From contig CP136065.1 of the NCBI GenBank assembly GCA_032622095.1, forward strand, positions 35,872,732 through 35,936,731: DNA of 64,000 nt, read 5' to 3'. The notes below the pieces were generated by a model that was given only the letters and a program-made list of their open reading frames with translations, had not been told where the DNA came from and searched no databases. Below, piece after piece: positions 54,301 through 64,000 of this stretch (position 1 is its first letter; each line of letters starts with the position of its first letter). Source of the stretch: Siphonodentalium dalli (taxonomy: Eukaryota > Mollusca > Scaphopoda > Gadilida > Siphonodentaliidae). The position numbers were made by a program, and so were the translations under genes.

Positions 54301-54737
54301 ATTTAGTCAACTATTATCTTATTTTGACCACCAAAAGTTTGCAATAATGGTAATTCTTTCGGTATTAAATTGATAAGAACAATATGAACTGAGCCAGACA
54401 TAGACAATTTTAATCCTAAAACATAAGAACTACATAAGATCATGTCAGAAATACTTACCAAGTGTCCTTGTGGCAGTGGTATCTTAGCGGAGCGATGGGA
54501 GATAACTCCCCGTGGCGTTTGCAATTTAATGTCACACGAAAGAAAACATTGCAAGATGCAAAACAGAGTTCAGTTCCCTCACTACGCTATGTCTGACCGC
54601 TGCCCGCATGATTGTGTAATTTCCTAATTAAATATAACATTTGTTATTGAAGTGTTTTGTCAGTTACAGTTCATTTTGTCTTGATCTATAGAGCCCTGGG
54701 CATAATAGCAAGGAACTGGAATCCGCGTCCATGACCA
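51334..54737 (+). other. Unassigned sequence, no gene established
   Basis: No conserved domain recognised. Weak points: a good splice-donor-like CACTTG|GTAAGTATT on the minus strand near 54,464, at the end of a minus-strand open stretch starting near 54,554, and open frames at 53,356 and 54,141 with no similarity that I recognise. AAAGAGCG boxes occur at 52,304 and 52,362. Confidence 0.45.
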
Positions 54738-54743
54738 TGTAAG

Positions 54744-55233
54744 CCCCTATCACACTCCGCTGCGATCAGGCCGGCGCTTGCATTGCGTCGAAAAGGTACC
54801 AAAATATGAGTAACACACAGGAGGAGCGCGAAAAACTGTCCAACATTTTGGATTGTTGGCTATATTCCCACAACCTAAAAACTGACTATATGACTGGAGC
54901 ACGCAAGAGGCGCTATTTATACTCTCCGCGATAACGCAGAGAACGTTTTACAAACTTATTGAGAACGTACTAGCGACACAATGACAGCGACTTGGACGCA
55001 CTAAGGACGTTTATAGCTTAGAGGAAGCACAGTGAGAGCGAGTAAGAGCGCGAGTAAGAGCGCGTGAGAGCGTGAGACTTGACAAAGTAGAAACGCAATG
55101 GGTCGTAATAAGAGCGCAATAAAATGTGATAAGCGACATAGTTTTCCGCGCTCATCCTGCGTGTTACTCATATTGTGGTACTTTTTCAGCGCAATGCAAG
55201 CACCGGCGTGATCGTAGCGGAGTGTGACAGGGG
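54744..55233 (+). mobile_element. Long-TIR MITE (490 bp)
   Basis: The ends CCCCTATCACACTCCGCTGC and GTAGCGGAGTGTGACAGGGG are inverted. The similarity extends about 100 bp inward (GCTTGCATTGCG, TATGAGTAACAC, GAGCGCG in both arms). TGTA occurs just outside each end (54,738-54,741 and 55,235-55,238) and may be a 4-bp target duplication. The centre carries GAGCGCGAGTAAGAGCGCG-type direct repeats. Superfamily unknown. Confidence 0.8.
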
Positions 55234-55483
55234 TTGTAGCGCCTTTACAATAACGTTGCTATCAATCGATGAAAGTGTATATCCAGGGTTTCTTCCACAG
55301 TTTTTAGGGAAATGACACTCCTATAGCTTCGACTTTGTTGGGGTTCAAAGTTTTGAGGCTTTCGTAGACGATATCTTCGGTGATGTGGACATATGTTGGC
55401 GTTTTCCTCTGCCTTGTCGGTGTGGGATGTGGAGAAATTACATTATGAATTCTCTAAACCGTTTTCTGCGATATGTGCCTATA
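55234..55483 (+). other. Unassigned sequence
   Basis: No feature recognised between the MITE and the Helitron pair. Confidence 0.5.
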
Positions 55484-56097
55484 TCTATTATATATTTTGG
55501 AAGATCTGTCTGTGTATCTATCTATGTGTGTGTGAGGGTGTGTGTGTGTTCGCGATGAACTCGAAAACGGCCGACCCGATTTCGATGAAACTTCGTATGT
55601 GAGGGTACTATCGGTCGGGAAGTGGCATAGGCATATTAATTTTCAGATCCGAGGTCAACTTTTCACGTGCCGAGGTCAAATCTGTTTTTACGCCGTTTTG
55701 CGCTAATATAATTCAGTTCGGTGCTCACAAATCGATTCGATATAGCGCGAATAATAAATTGCCAGTCATATAATTTGCACGGTTAGAATCTGTGGCGCTT
55801 CCTCTTTCCAATGATGTATCACACGCCTGTGTACGTTTAAAGTTTCTATCTTAATTATCGGGAAGAACGCAGGACCATGCTTCGCTCATCGAAAAACATT
55901 CCGTAAATATATTACGCCGTCAACAGATCGTGACGTGTTCGCGTTTAACTCTTAACCGGCCGATGTCGCGTTAACTCATCACCGGCCGAGGTATCCGCAA
56001 ATGACATTGGGCAATATATATATCTCGGTAACGGGTGGAGCTATCGACTTGAAATTTGGATTTTGAATAGCCCGGACGAAGTCGGGTCACCTTCTAG
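55484..56097 (+). mobile_element. Non-autonomous Helitron-type element, first of second pair
   Basis: Starts TCTATTATATATTTTGGAAG after A. Ends with hairpin AGCCCGGACGAAGTCGGGT, then CACCTTCTAG (CTAG at 56,094-56,097) followed by T. The 3' 70 bp (GGTGGAGCTATCGACTTGAA) are shared with the 45,849 pair, but the body differs (GTGTGTTCGCGATGAACTCG, CGGCCGACCCGATTTCGATG). Confidence 0.83.
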
Positions 56098-56834
56098 TCT
56101 ATTATATATTTTGGAAGATCTGTCTGTCTCTGTGTGTGTGTGTGTGTTCGCGATGAACTCGAAAACGGCCGACCCGATTTCGATGAAACTTGGTATGTGG
56201 GGGTATTTTCGGGCGGGGGTGACATGGGCCTATTAATTTGTCCGTGCAACGTGACCTTGACCTTGAAATCGGGTCATTCCAAGGTCAAACGCCCGAATAT
56301 CACGGGATTTCGATGAAACTTGGTACGTGGGGTACCTTCTGCCGGGGAGTGGCATAGGCCTATTAATTTGCCCGTGCGACGTGACCTTGACCTTGAAATC
56401 GGATCATTTCAAGGTCAAACGCCCGAATATCACGGGATTTCGATGAAACTTGTATGTGGGGGTACCTTCGTATATGGAGTCTCATAATCATATTCATTTG
56501 CCCGTGCGACGTGACATTGACCTTGAAATCGGGTCAATTCAAGGTCAAATCGCCAATTTTGATGGGATTTCGACGAAATTTTATACATAGGGTTACTTTT
56601 GTCCATTGGGTGTTTTGGACGGGTCCAATCGTGACCCCGACCTGACCTTAACCTTCAAAATAATCAATTCAAGGTCAAATCGGGTAAAACCGGATGGATT
56701 TCGACGGGCCCGTTTGTCGGGTACTTTTGTCCGGGCAGTGTTTTGGACTGGTCAAATCGTGACCCCACTTGACCTTGACCTTCAAAATGGACAATTCAAG
56801 GTCAAAGCCCGGACGAAGTCGGGTCACCTTGTAG
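56098..56834 (+). mobile_element. Non-autonomous Helitron-type element, second of second pair
   Basis: Begins TCTATTATATATTTTGGAAG immediately after the previous CTAG and ends hairpin plus CACCTTGTAG, then T (terminus GTAG in place of CTAG, one change). The body has about four units of 115-120 bp (GTGACCTTGACCTTGAAATC, TCAAGGTCAAACGCCCGAAT, GGGATTTCGATGAAACTTGG). Confidence 0.8.
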
Positions 56835-58481
56835 TAATATATATATATGGAAGTCCCCATCTTTATGCACATTATTGTACATATTTTTGCTGTTCAGTGA
56901 GATATTCAATTTCATGTTTCTTGGAGGATATACACTGTAAAAAGGACTGTGTGGCAGCTTCCACACAATGACTGTGTGGAGGCATTATCTGAACATAAAT
57001 GTGTACACAATACACACATATGTGTGTATCACCCAATATCCACACATATATGTGTACATCACCACACATATTTGTATGTGACGTCGGTTTTTTTAAATTT
57101 CACGTGGTGGTCACGCGCGCGTCATTGTTTCGTACAGGCTCACAGGCTGCCGTAAAGTGTACACATGGAGTCTTGTTGATTGTGGTGGATCTCGAAATTC
57201 GATATATTGGTCGGTCTCTTCGATTATTTCTATAGTTAAGGTAAGATTATATTTAAATTGGCAAGATATTCACCTTTGTGAGAATTTCCGTATCTATTTT
57301 GTATAAAACATGATTGAACGAAATAATAAACTTGATTTGGATTTTCTGATTCATCAATTCCCTGTCGCATAGTCATATATTTACATTTTAGAGTTGTGCG
57401 TTTATCTGGGTTTATCTGTTGTTTCTGTGGTCTATATGATACACATCTTTCCGAAGCACAAAACCTGCTCGAAAATTGTCTTTATGTAAATTGACAAATT
57501 CAACTGTGTGGTGAAGACATTTACTGAACAAATGTGTGTTCATCACATACACACTATATATTATACAGCGTGCTTTAAACCAGAACCACAATTTTATTAT
57601 TTTGCACGGTAAGGTTCTCATGTTGATAAAGTAACGACGTTTTTTGTGTTTATATGGAATGCAGATGAGAGGAAATATATACTGAGACCAGTGACGTGGC
57701 GACAGGGCGGATATTGGGAAGGGTGTGTCTATAACCCTATCCCAAACCTCGGTAAAATTTACTAAAAATTCCAACAGTTGGAAATTTCATGCCTGACGCA
57801 AAGTTACAAGTTTTACACCACATGCATTATAATAGGTTGAAATTATTCTCTTTGTTTGATTTTTCAACCAGTAATTAGTGGGAAATTTATAGTTTTTTTT
57901 AGACAAACAGTAGCATATTTTTCTACTTTTGGTAAAACAAAAATGGCCTCAAATGGCCATCGGGTGGAAGACTTCCATTTGGTTGGAAATTCTAATAGTT
58001 GGAAAGCTTGAGGTACCAATTGGAAAATTCAGAACGAGAGGGGGGTGTGCAAATATAATTCTACAAATATGGTTCAATGGGGATGGTGGGGTGTACTTCG
58101 ACATTTGAATGTGGACACCCCCCCCCCACCAACGGCGACCACTGAGCCGCGTCCATGAATGAGACTTGTGGCTGTCACTGAAATGCCCTAGTCGCATACT
58201 ACGAAGTGACATGTGGCACCCGGAATCACACAAAATGTGTGAAATTGGTGTTTCAAATTAATTTAATTTGAATATGATGAGCATCACTGTTGCAATAAAC
58301 CTTGAAATACCACAATGGACGATCAATGTACCAAGGGAAACAAATTGTTGGGTGGGTGGGTGGGGTATTTATTTGTCAATTATATTGGTGGTTTACCAAG
58401 ACGATGTGAAAAATTAACATGCATAATTTGGCTCCTCTGCTATGTATAACTTGCGTAAATTTGGTTACCGAGGGAGGGGCC

Positions 58482-58499
58482 CGGGGGGGGGGGGGGGGT
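58482..58499 (+). repeat. Poly(G) tract
   Basis: A run of about 16 G after GGGCCC. A second G run (with one A-free 11-12 nt stretch) lies at 58,722-58,735. Both are inside the CACTA-like element. Confidence 0.85.
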
Positions 58500-59884
58500 G
58501 ATGTCGTATATCTAATACATATGTAGCCACCGTTTGTGTCCAAAACTTTAAATTGTGAAGAATATTATGTCATTCAATAAATGTCATAGCAAATAATGAA
58601 CTTAGAAATAATCTAAAATTATAAATACTGCAGAATAGTGAGATGTGTCATTAAAGTATTATTAGCATTTCGACTAAGTGACGTACATGGTGAAGAGTTA
58701 TCGTTTATACTATAAAAAAGGGGTGGGGGGGGGGGCTATGAATGTATTGTGTTATATATAGCTACAATTCCTTATGTAAAATTGCAAATTTCCCGTGTCA
58801 AGATTGCGCTTAATGAGGCATCGATCTGGCCATATAGATAAAGTCAAATATATTTATAAATTGTCCGAACATTCATTATGTGAAGCTATAATGAGTAGTA
58901 CATGTATATATTTAGTATCATTCAAAAACTATATTCCTTTCTGAAAATGCGCTCTTTAATGTATGAATTATAATACTGTTATAGATGTACATACAATGTA
59001 TACTGTAAATAATATTCCCAATGGCATGTTATAAACAAAATAACTTCTCTGCTTACAGGTTCAATGGTGAAATCATGGCGGTCACGCGGTGTAACGTCGA
59101 TGTAAATAACAAGATATGTACATGGCTGCCTTGGCAACGACGCAGATAAACTATAATCAACCAACCAAGAACCACGGTGGAATGTATGAGTTAGACACAA
59201 ATTCCACAGTCAATGATTTTGGTATACATATGATGTCATGTGCTGTAATTTGGTTTCTGTGCAAGAGGCGATTACATTCAAAAAGACTATCCTCTTTGGA
59301 GCCCTTAATTTTCTTGTATAGTTCAAGGGATCTCAGAAAGCTTCAGTTAGTTTTAGAGCTTGTTCTTCTACACACGTGAGGGTGAGTCTGATGTAAGACA
59401 GCCAACCAGTAGTAATATATATGTATATATAGCAGAGACTGACTTTCGAATTGTTCCAATACATTCAAGTTGAAGGAAAATTCTAGTTATTGATGTGAAA
59501 CCCATTAATGGAACTGAAACATGCACGCTTATAGTTTAAAGGATAACCAAAATATTACGTGAATGTGTTAAACGGCTGTTTGTTTTGTGTCTGTGTATTA
59601 TTGAAATTAAAGACTATAGCTATACTATATCATTCGACAATCACGATTTCTGCTGTGTACACAAAAGAAGGCCGCGGACCCCCGGGATATGCATGTTTGC
59701 TGTTTGATAAGTTAATATTCGAAAACGTCCAGCGCAGCACGTCAAGCATCAGTAGACTATAACATTTCATATGTATGGCGGGAAAAAAAGGTCCAACGAT
59801 AGCCGAACTATATGTTTGGCCAATAAATATCGGTAAACACTCTTCGTTGAATATGATTTTTTTTTTGCAGGATTAGCAGCCTAT

Positions 59885-60457
59885 TGTTTGGATCGACCAC
59901 ACACTTTTGTACACATGTAATGAACACATATGTGTTGTCTTGCCCAACAGCATTGTGTACAAGAACAATACAAAATAGTGTAATGGCGGTGAACACTATT
60001 GTTTGGATCAACCACACAAATGTGTACGCATGTGATTAACACATATGTGTAGTCTCGCCCAACAACATTGTGTACAATAACAATACAAACGTGTGTGGTA
60101 GCGGCGAACATATTGTTTCCTTAGTGCAAACATATTTGTGTCCATTCAACGAACAAATAAATGTGCTGGACCCAAACATCTTTGTGTGTGTCAACTACAC
60201 AACTTTGTAGGTCAGTAACCACACATAAACTGTTCATCTGCATCCACACAATCTTGTGCGCAACTTAGCACACATTTAATGTGTGCCTACAAAGAACAAG
60301 TTGTTTTGGTCGATCCACACAGTATGTTCGCCACCACCACACAACAGATGTGTGGTCATTTGCCACACAATTCACCACACAATGTTGTTGTCGATCAAAT
60401 GGCTACACAAACTGTGTGGTAACTGTGTGGATCTACCACACAGTCGTTTTAAGAGTG
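59885..60457 (+). repeat. Right subterminal TG/CA dyad array, including a tandem duplication of about 112 bp
   Basis: TTGTTTGGATCGACCACACA (59,885) and TTGTTTGGATCAACCACACA (59,999) start two related units, each with AACACATATGTGT and AACAnCATTGTGTACAA. Further dyads follow roughly every 20-40 bp (ACACAAnTGTGTGG forms) to the terminus. Confidence 0.8.
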
Positions 60458-60689
60458 TATTAGCAGACTATATTCTTGAAAAAAGGAGTGCAACAACTGT
60501 ATCTCAGATCTGTGTCGAGGAGTCAAATGCACATATGGTGGGCGTGGTTACAAGGGGTGGTAAACATGTTCAACAACTTAGACGTCTGTGTGTGAAGCAA
60601 CACAAAAAAAAGGAGCCAGATAAATACGTATGACTACATGTATATGACTCGATAAATCAGGCCGAAAATATGTTGAGATTGCACTGATT

Positions 60690-61396
60690 GGCTGCGGAAA
60701 CACGCACCACAGTAGCTATGGCATAGTAGGTGCGCAATTTATTATGGTGGAGTTTGGTGACAATTGGTCGTCACAATTAATATGCCATAGCTAGCCATGT
60801 CGCCCGCTGCATATTCGCACAATGAATCTTCCAACGTCATTATAATAAGCCTTTTTCTTGTTTTGGTCCTTTTTTTTTTTTTTTTAGCTCGCTTTGTTTA
60901 TTCCAGACACTTTATCTCAGCTGCATTTCCCACAACAGTTACGACACAGCTTCATCGGCCCACATAATAATGTTAGCGGAATTATGCGTAGAACTAAACG
61001 TCGCAAAATTAAAAAAGCAATTGGGGAACTGTTTTGATACGCATGAAATTAATATGAGTAGATAAACATGCAGTGAGATCATATCAATAAAACATTATAT
61101 ACGTGCATGATATGTGAGTGAATGAGGGATTGCCACTGTCAAACACAATTCTGGACGATCGATTGTGCAATTATATATATCGTAGAGAATACAATGTAGC
61201 AAAACGTAATGAGCAGAGATCAGCCTTGGTCAAACGCAATGGATTAATTGCTCCGATCAACTCATGGCGCGGAAACTCAGCGGGCAACATGGCTTGCTTG
61301 GCACATAATTATGACGACCAATTGCCACCATACTCGACCAGAATAAATTGTCACACCTACTAAGCCACCCTACTGTGGTACGTGTGTCCGCAGCCA
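60690..61396 (+). mobile_element. Long-TIR element (about 707 bp)
   Basis: The left arm 60,690-60,827 (GGCTGCGGAAACACG, CACCACAGTAG, CAATTGGTCGTCA, GCCATGTCGCCCGCTG) pairs with the right arm 61,267-61,396 (CAGCGGGCAACATGGC, TGACGACCAATTG, CTACTGTGGTACGTGTG, TCCGCAGCC). The arms match at roughly 80%. The centre (60,828-61,266) has no frame of note. Target duplication not identified. Confidence 0.8.
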
Positions 61397-61671
61397 TTGT
61401 TTGATTCTCCGCCAATCTTTAGTATAATACAATTATGTCGTTTATAGATCGAGATTAGAATATGTTCTTTCATTTAGTCACCATTCCAGACTGAAGTGCG
61501 GCTATCATGTATTCACGACAAAGGAGTCATTGTCACAACATTTTGGTGTGTCGGGTCCCAGCTTTGGGAGTCAGTGTTTCGAGTACTCAGCTTGACCTTT
61601 GTGGGTTTATGATTAGCATGATATATATGTCGCCGATAATAATCAATTTTGAGTCAGTAATAGCAGTTTTA

Positions 61672-62428
61672 GGGTCAATCCACACCGGGCGCGAGCGCGC
61701 GATTTTTACGGCTGTTTTCTTCGTCCGTAGCGGTTCAAAGCGCGCGATTTTTATATTCACACCGATCGCGACTGGATCGCTTCGCCGGGCGCGATGGTTT
61801 GGGTAGATAATCGATTGAGTGCACCATTTACAGGCAGGTCACACATACAATATATATGGACATTTTAATCAGAATTTGCTAAACATATACATGTAAGAGT
61901 TTTTTCGAACTCATTTAATTGTCAAATATAGTACGTCAAGTGGAATAGTGCACGGGCGTCCTAAATTCTCATAGCAATTGCCTTTAATTGAATTTAATTC
62001 TATAATTCAAGTTTGTGAGTTTTATTTGATCGGGGATGGGGGAAGCAAATTGTGGGCAAAGTGACTACACAAGCTTGGACATTGATTGGGACCAAAAATT
62101 AACCAGACGATCCGGTTATTACGTCGATCTCTTGCCAGGCATTTTCTCTTCTCCTCCACCTTTGTTATCGCGACGACGAATGAATGTGTCGTCTTCAGAT
62201 AGGATGAATACGCCCGTATAAATATTCTATTTGACAGCGACCCAATTATCCCGCTGGTTTTCCACCAAGCAAGAAATCGACGAAGCATAAAATAACTGTT
62301 GTGATCGCCTCGTGGTCAGCGATTCAGTCGCTTGCGGTGTGAATATAAAAATCGCGCGCTTAGAACTGCTACGGACGACAGAAAACGGCCGTTATAATCG
62401 CGCGCTCGCGAACGGTGTGGATTGACCC
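61672..62428 (+). mobile_element. PIF/Harbinger-type MITE (757 bp) with TTA target duplication
   Basis: Starts GGGTCAATCCACACCG and ends CGGTGTGGATTGACCC, with TTA immediately outside both ends (61,669-61,671 and 62,429-62,431). The arms extend about 130 bp with paired GCGCGCGAT, GTCCGTAGC and TTTTATATTCACACCG blocks. G-rich TIRs with TTA/TAA duplications are typical of PIF/Harbinger (family knowledge). No transposase inside. Confidence 0.82.
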
Positions 62429-62431
62429 TTA

Positions 62432-64000
62432 AAGATGACTGTCCATGCGCCGTCCATGTAATCTGATAATAGAGTGCGGTATGAAATGTAATGCAGAAAA
62501 CGCAGCAAAGCTCAATCTGGGTACACAAAACACATTTTCGTAAAGCTGAGTACACGACACACCAAATTGTTGCCCATTCGGAATTATGTTTAATGCATAT
62601 ATTTGACATTAAGGTTGACTTTATCCAACTATACTATTAGTCCAGTGCATTTATGGTTTTACCCAGAACTAATTGCAACATATTTTTTTTTGCTGGAATT
62701 GGTACATATACCCTCCATAAACAACATACTAAAAATCGACAAAAATCGGAAAAAGGGAAATTAGTGAATTTCGTGAAAAAATATTGGGAAAATTTGGTCA
62801 AATCATCAATTTATGGATTTTCATGAATGTATATAAAAAATTCAAATTTACAAGTCCTACAAATATCATGCCTATTTTGTCGACCACATTTTCCTGAATC
62901 CAGAACTGGAAACCATTCCCAGATTCCTTAAGTATTTTTCGAGTTGTGTGCCTTCAAAAACGCGAGTTTACCTGATTTCGGAGCCTTAATTTCACAGAAT
63001 GAGCCAAATGCCGTATTATATGGTTAATTATTAAAAAAACTAGAGCAAAATTAATGACTTTTTCACTGTTTTAGTAATTTCCTAACTAGATAAATCACAA
63101 AATATGATTAATATGTGCATCTATGAATAAGGAGAATAAAATATTCTCAAACAAAATGTGTGTTCCATTGTATGGACTTGGCCAAATTTGCCTTGACACA
63201 GAACTCGTGTGATGAAATGCCATATTTGAGGTCATGTAACTCAATAAATTAATATCGATATGCTCTGCTTTTCTCATAACATTTTGAGAATACTAGATTG
63301 AACAAATTGTGAAGGAATTTCCAAATACATTGGTGAAGAAAAAAAATTATGGTCCTATGAACTCTTAGTCTAGCCTCTTTTCCGAAAATGCTATTGTGGG
63401 GCGTTTTTTGTCAATTTTAAAAGGATTTTAGTCATATTCAGAAAAATTAACGAAAGTTTATTGTGTAAAATTATGTGATCTGTCCTCTTAAATCATTTTT
63501 TTGTTGAGAAAATAGCATTTCAATGGTTATGCCAGTGAATGTTACTGGATTTCACTCATCATTGTGGAAACTTACTCCAAATGTGAACGGCAGAAAAATG
63601 GGGTAGGGGAAAGCATATCAACAAAAACTTCAAAATTATGCATCGTGAAGCATAAAACTTTATACAATCAGCTTCTGCTTACATTGTTCTTTTATACATA
63701 ATTTGGCAGTGAAATGTCAAATTGGCTATTTTGAGATTGTTTTTATACAACATAACCATAAAATTCTAAATCAACGTCCGATAACGTATTAAGCAGTTTT
63801 ATAATGCAACAGGAATGTACAAAAACTGGAAGAAAACAACATTGTGTCTGAAATGGCTGTAATTTGGTAATAAGATTGCATTTTGTGATTTTTCCTACCC
63901 CTATACCAACGTTAAAATTTGGAGTCAGTTTCCTGAAAAATGAAAGAAATCAAGTGACATTCTATGGCATAACCAATGTAAGGCTAATTTTTTATCACTA
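62432..64000 (+). other. Unassigned AT-rich sequence, no gene
   Basis: No repeat, domain or exon recognised to the window end. Short frames are composition-driven. Confidence 0.5.

Larger units (their letters stand above)
56931..60459 (+). mobile_element. CACTA-like non-autonomous element (3.5 kb) with TG/CA subterminal dyads
   Basis: The left end CACTGTAAAAAGGACTGT (56,933 on) and the right end, ACAGTCGTTTTAAGAGTG (to 60,457), are inverted repeats. About 19 of 22 positions match when the following GTGG/CCAC is included. TA lies outside each. CACTA (EnSpm) elements have CACT-starting TIRs, short duplications and arrays of subterminal repeats (family knowledge). Here the subterminal zones (56,946-57,080 and 59,885-60,445) are packed with CACA/TGTG dyads such as TGTGTGGCAGCTTCCACACA. 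No transposase frame inside. The assignment is inference from ends and subterminal structure. Confidence 0.6.

Noticed and set aside
54300-54560. Minus-strand exon ending at CACTTG|GTAAGTATT
   Set aside because: A good donor sequence, but the upstream frame has no recognisable protein and no acceptor or start evidence; kept only as a remark.

Overview
This window looks like a repeat-dense, AT-rich, gene-poor stretch of a eukaryotic (animal) nuclear genome. There are no bacterial-type operons, no rRNA or tRNA that I could recognise, and no intact host gene. The transposon spectrum is a Penelope-like retroelement, Helitron-type termini, TTAA-flanked MITEs with a dead piggyBac, and hAT-, Harbinger- and CACTA-like non-autonomous elements. 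With the dispersed repeats that end in 'gatgactatagct', this fits a marine invertebrate, most likely a mollusc. That taxonomic guess is inference only.

Layout. 1-22,200 is satellite territory. A 143-bp GC-rich satellite (161-4,228) and its flank (to 6,433) are repeated almost identically at 7,682-14,265, a direct duplication with a period of about 7,832 bp. The satellite sits inside a TTAA-flanked MITE, and the same MITE plus a spacer forms its own higher-order tandem array (4,229-6,276, its duplicate, and 15,466-21,850, including 1,101-bp units). A 1.35-kb hAT-like non-autonomous element (14,107-15,458) interrupts the MITE array, and the duplication breakpoint lies inside it.

22,200-33,200 holds solitary MITEs (23,722-24,174; 26,588-27,139), a broken piggyBac transposase (24,896-26,343), a 235-bp tandem array (30,050-30,950), a diverged tandem duplication and several hairpin elements. 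33,784-37,165 is a foldback element whose arms are made of internal repeats; it was invaded by a 1.5-kb element that itself carries a mariner-type MITE. 39,436-40,396 is a three-copy 327-bp tandem repeat.

41,189-45,180 is the main coding object: a Penelope-like element on the minus strand with an ORF1, a reverse transcriptase broken by one frameshift, and a GIY-YIG endonuclease. It is bounded by 290-bp inverted repeats that carry hammerhead-ribozyme-like motifs with palindromic stem III sequences. A second, different hammerhead-like motif lies just upstream (45,331-45,370). Two head-to-tail Helitron pairs follow (45,849-46,908 and 55,484-56,834). A candidate first coding exon overlapping a YY1-like site (48,413) is the only hint of a host gene. 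56,931-60,459 is a CACTA-like element with TG/CA-rich subterminal dyads. Long-TIR MITEs lie at 54,744-55,233, 60,690-61,396 and 61,672-62,428. The remaining DNA, including 62,440-64,000, shows nothing I can name.

Most long open frames in the window are by-products of stop-poor satellite or of the antisense strand of transposon genes and are not listed as genes.
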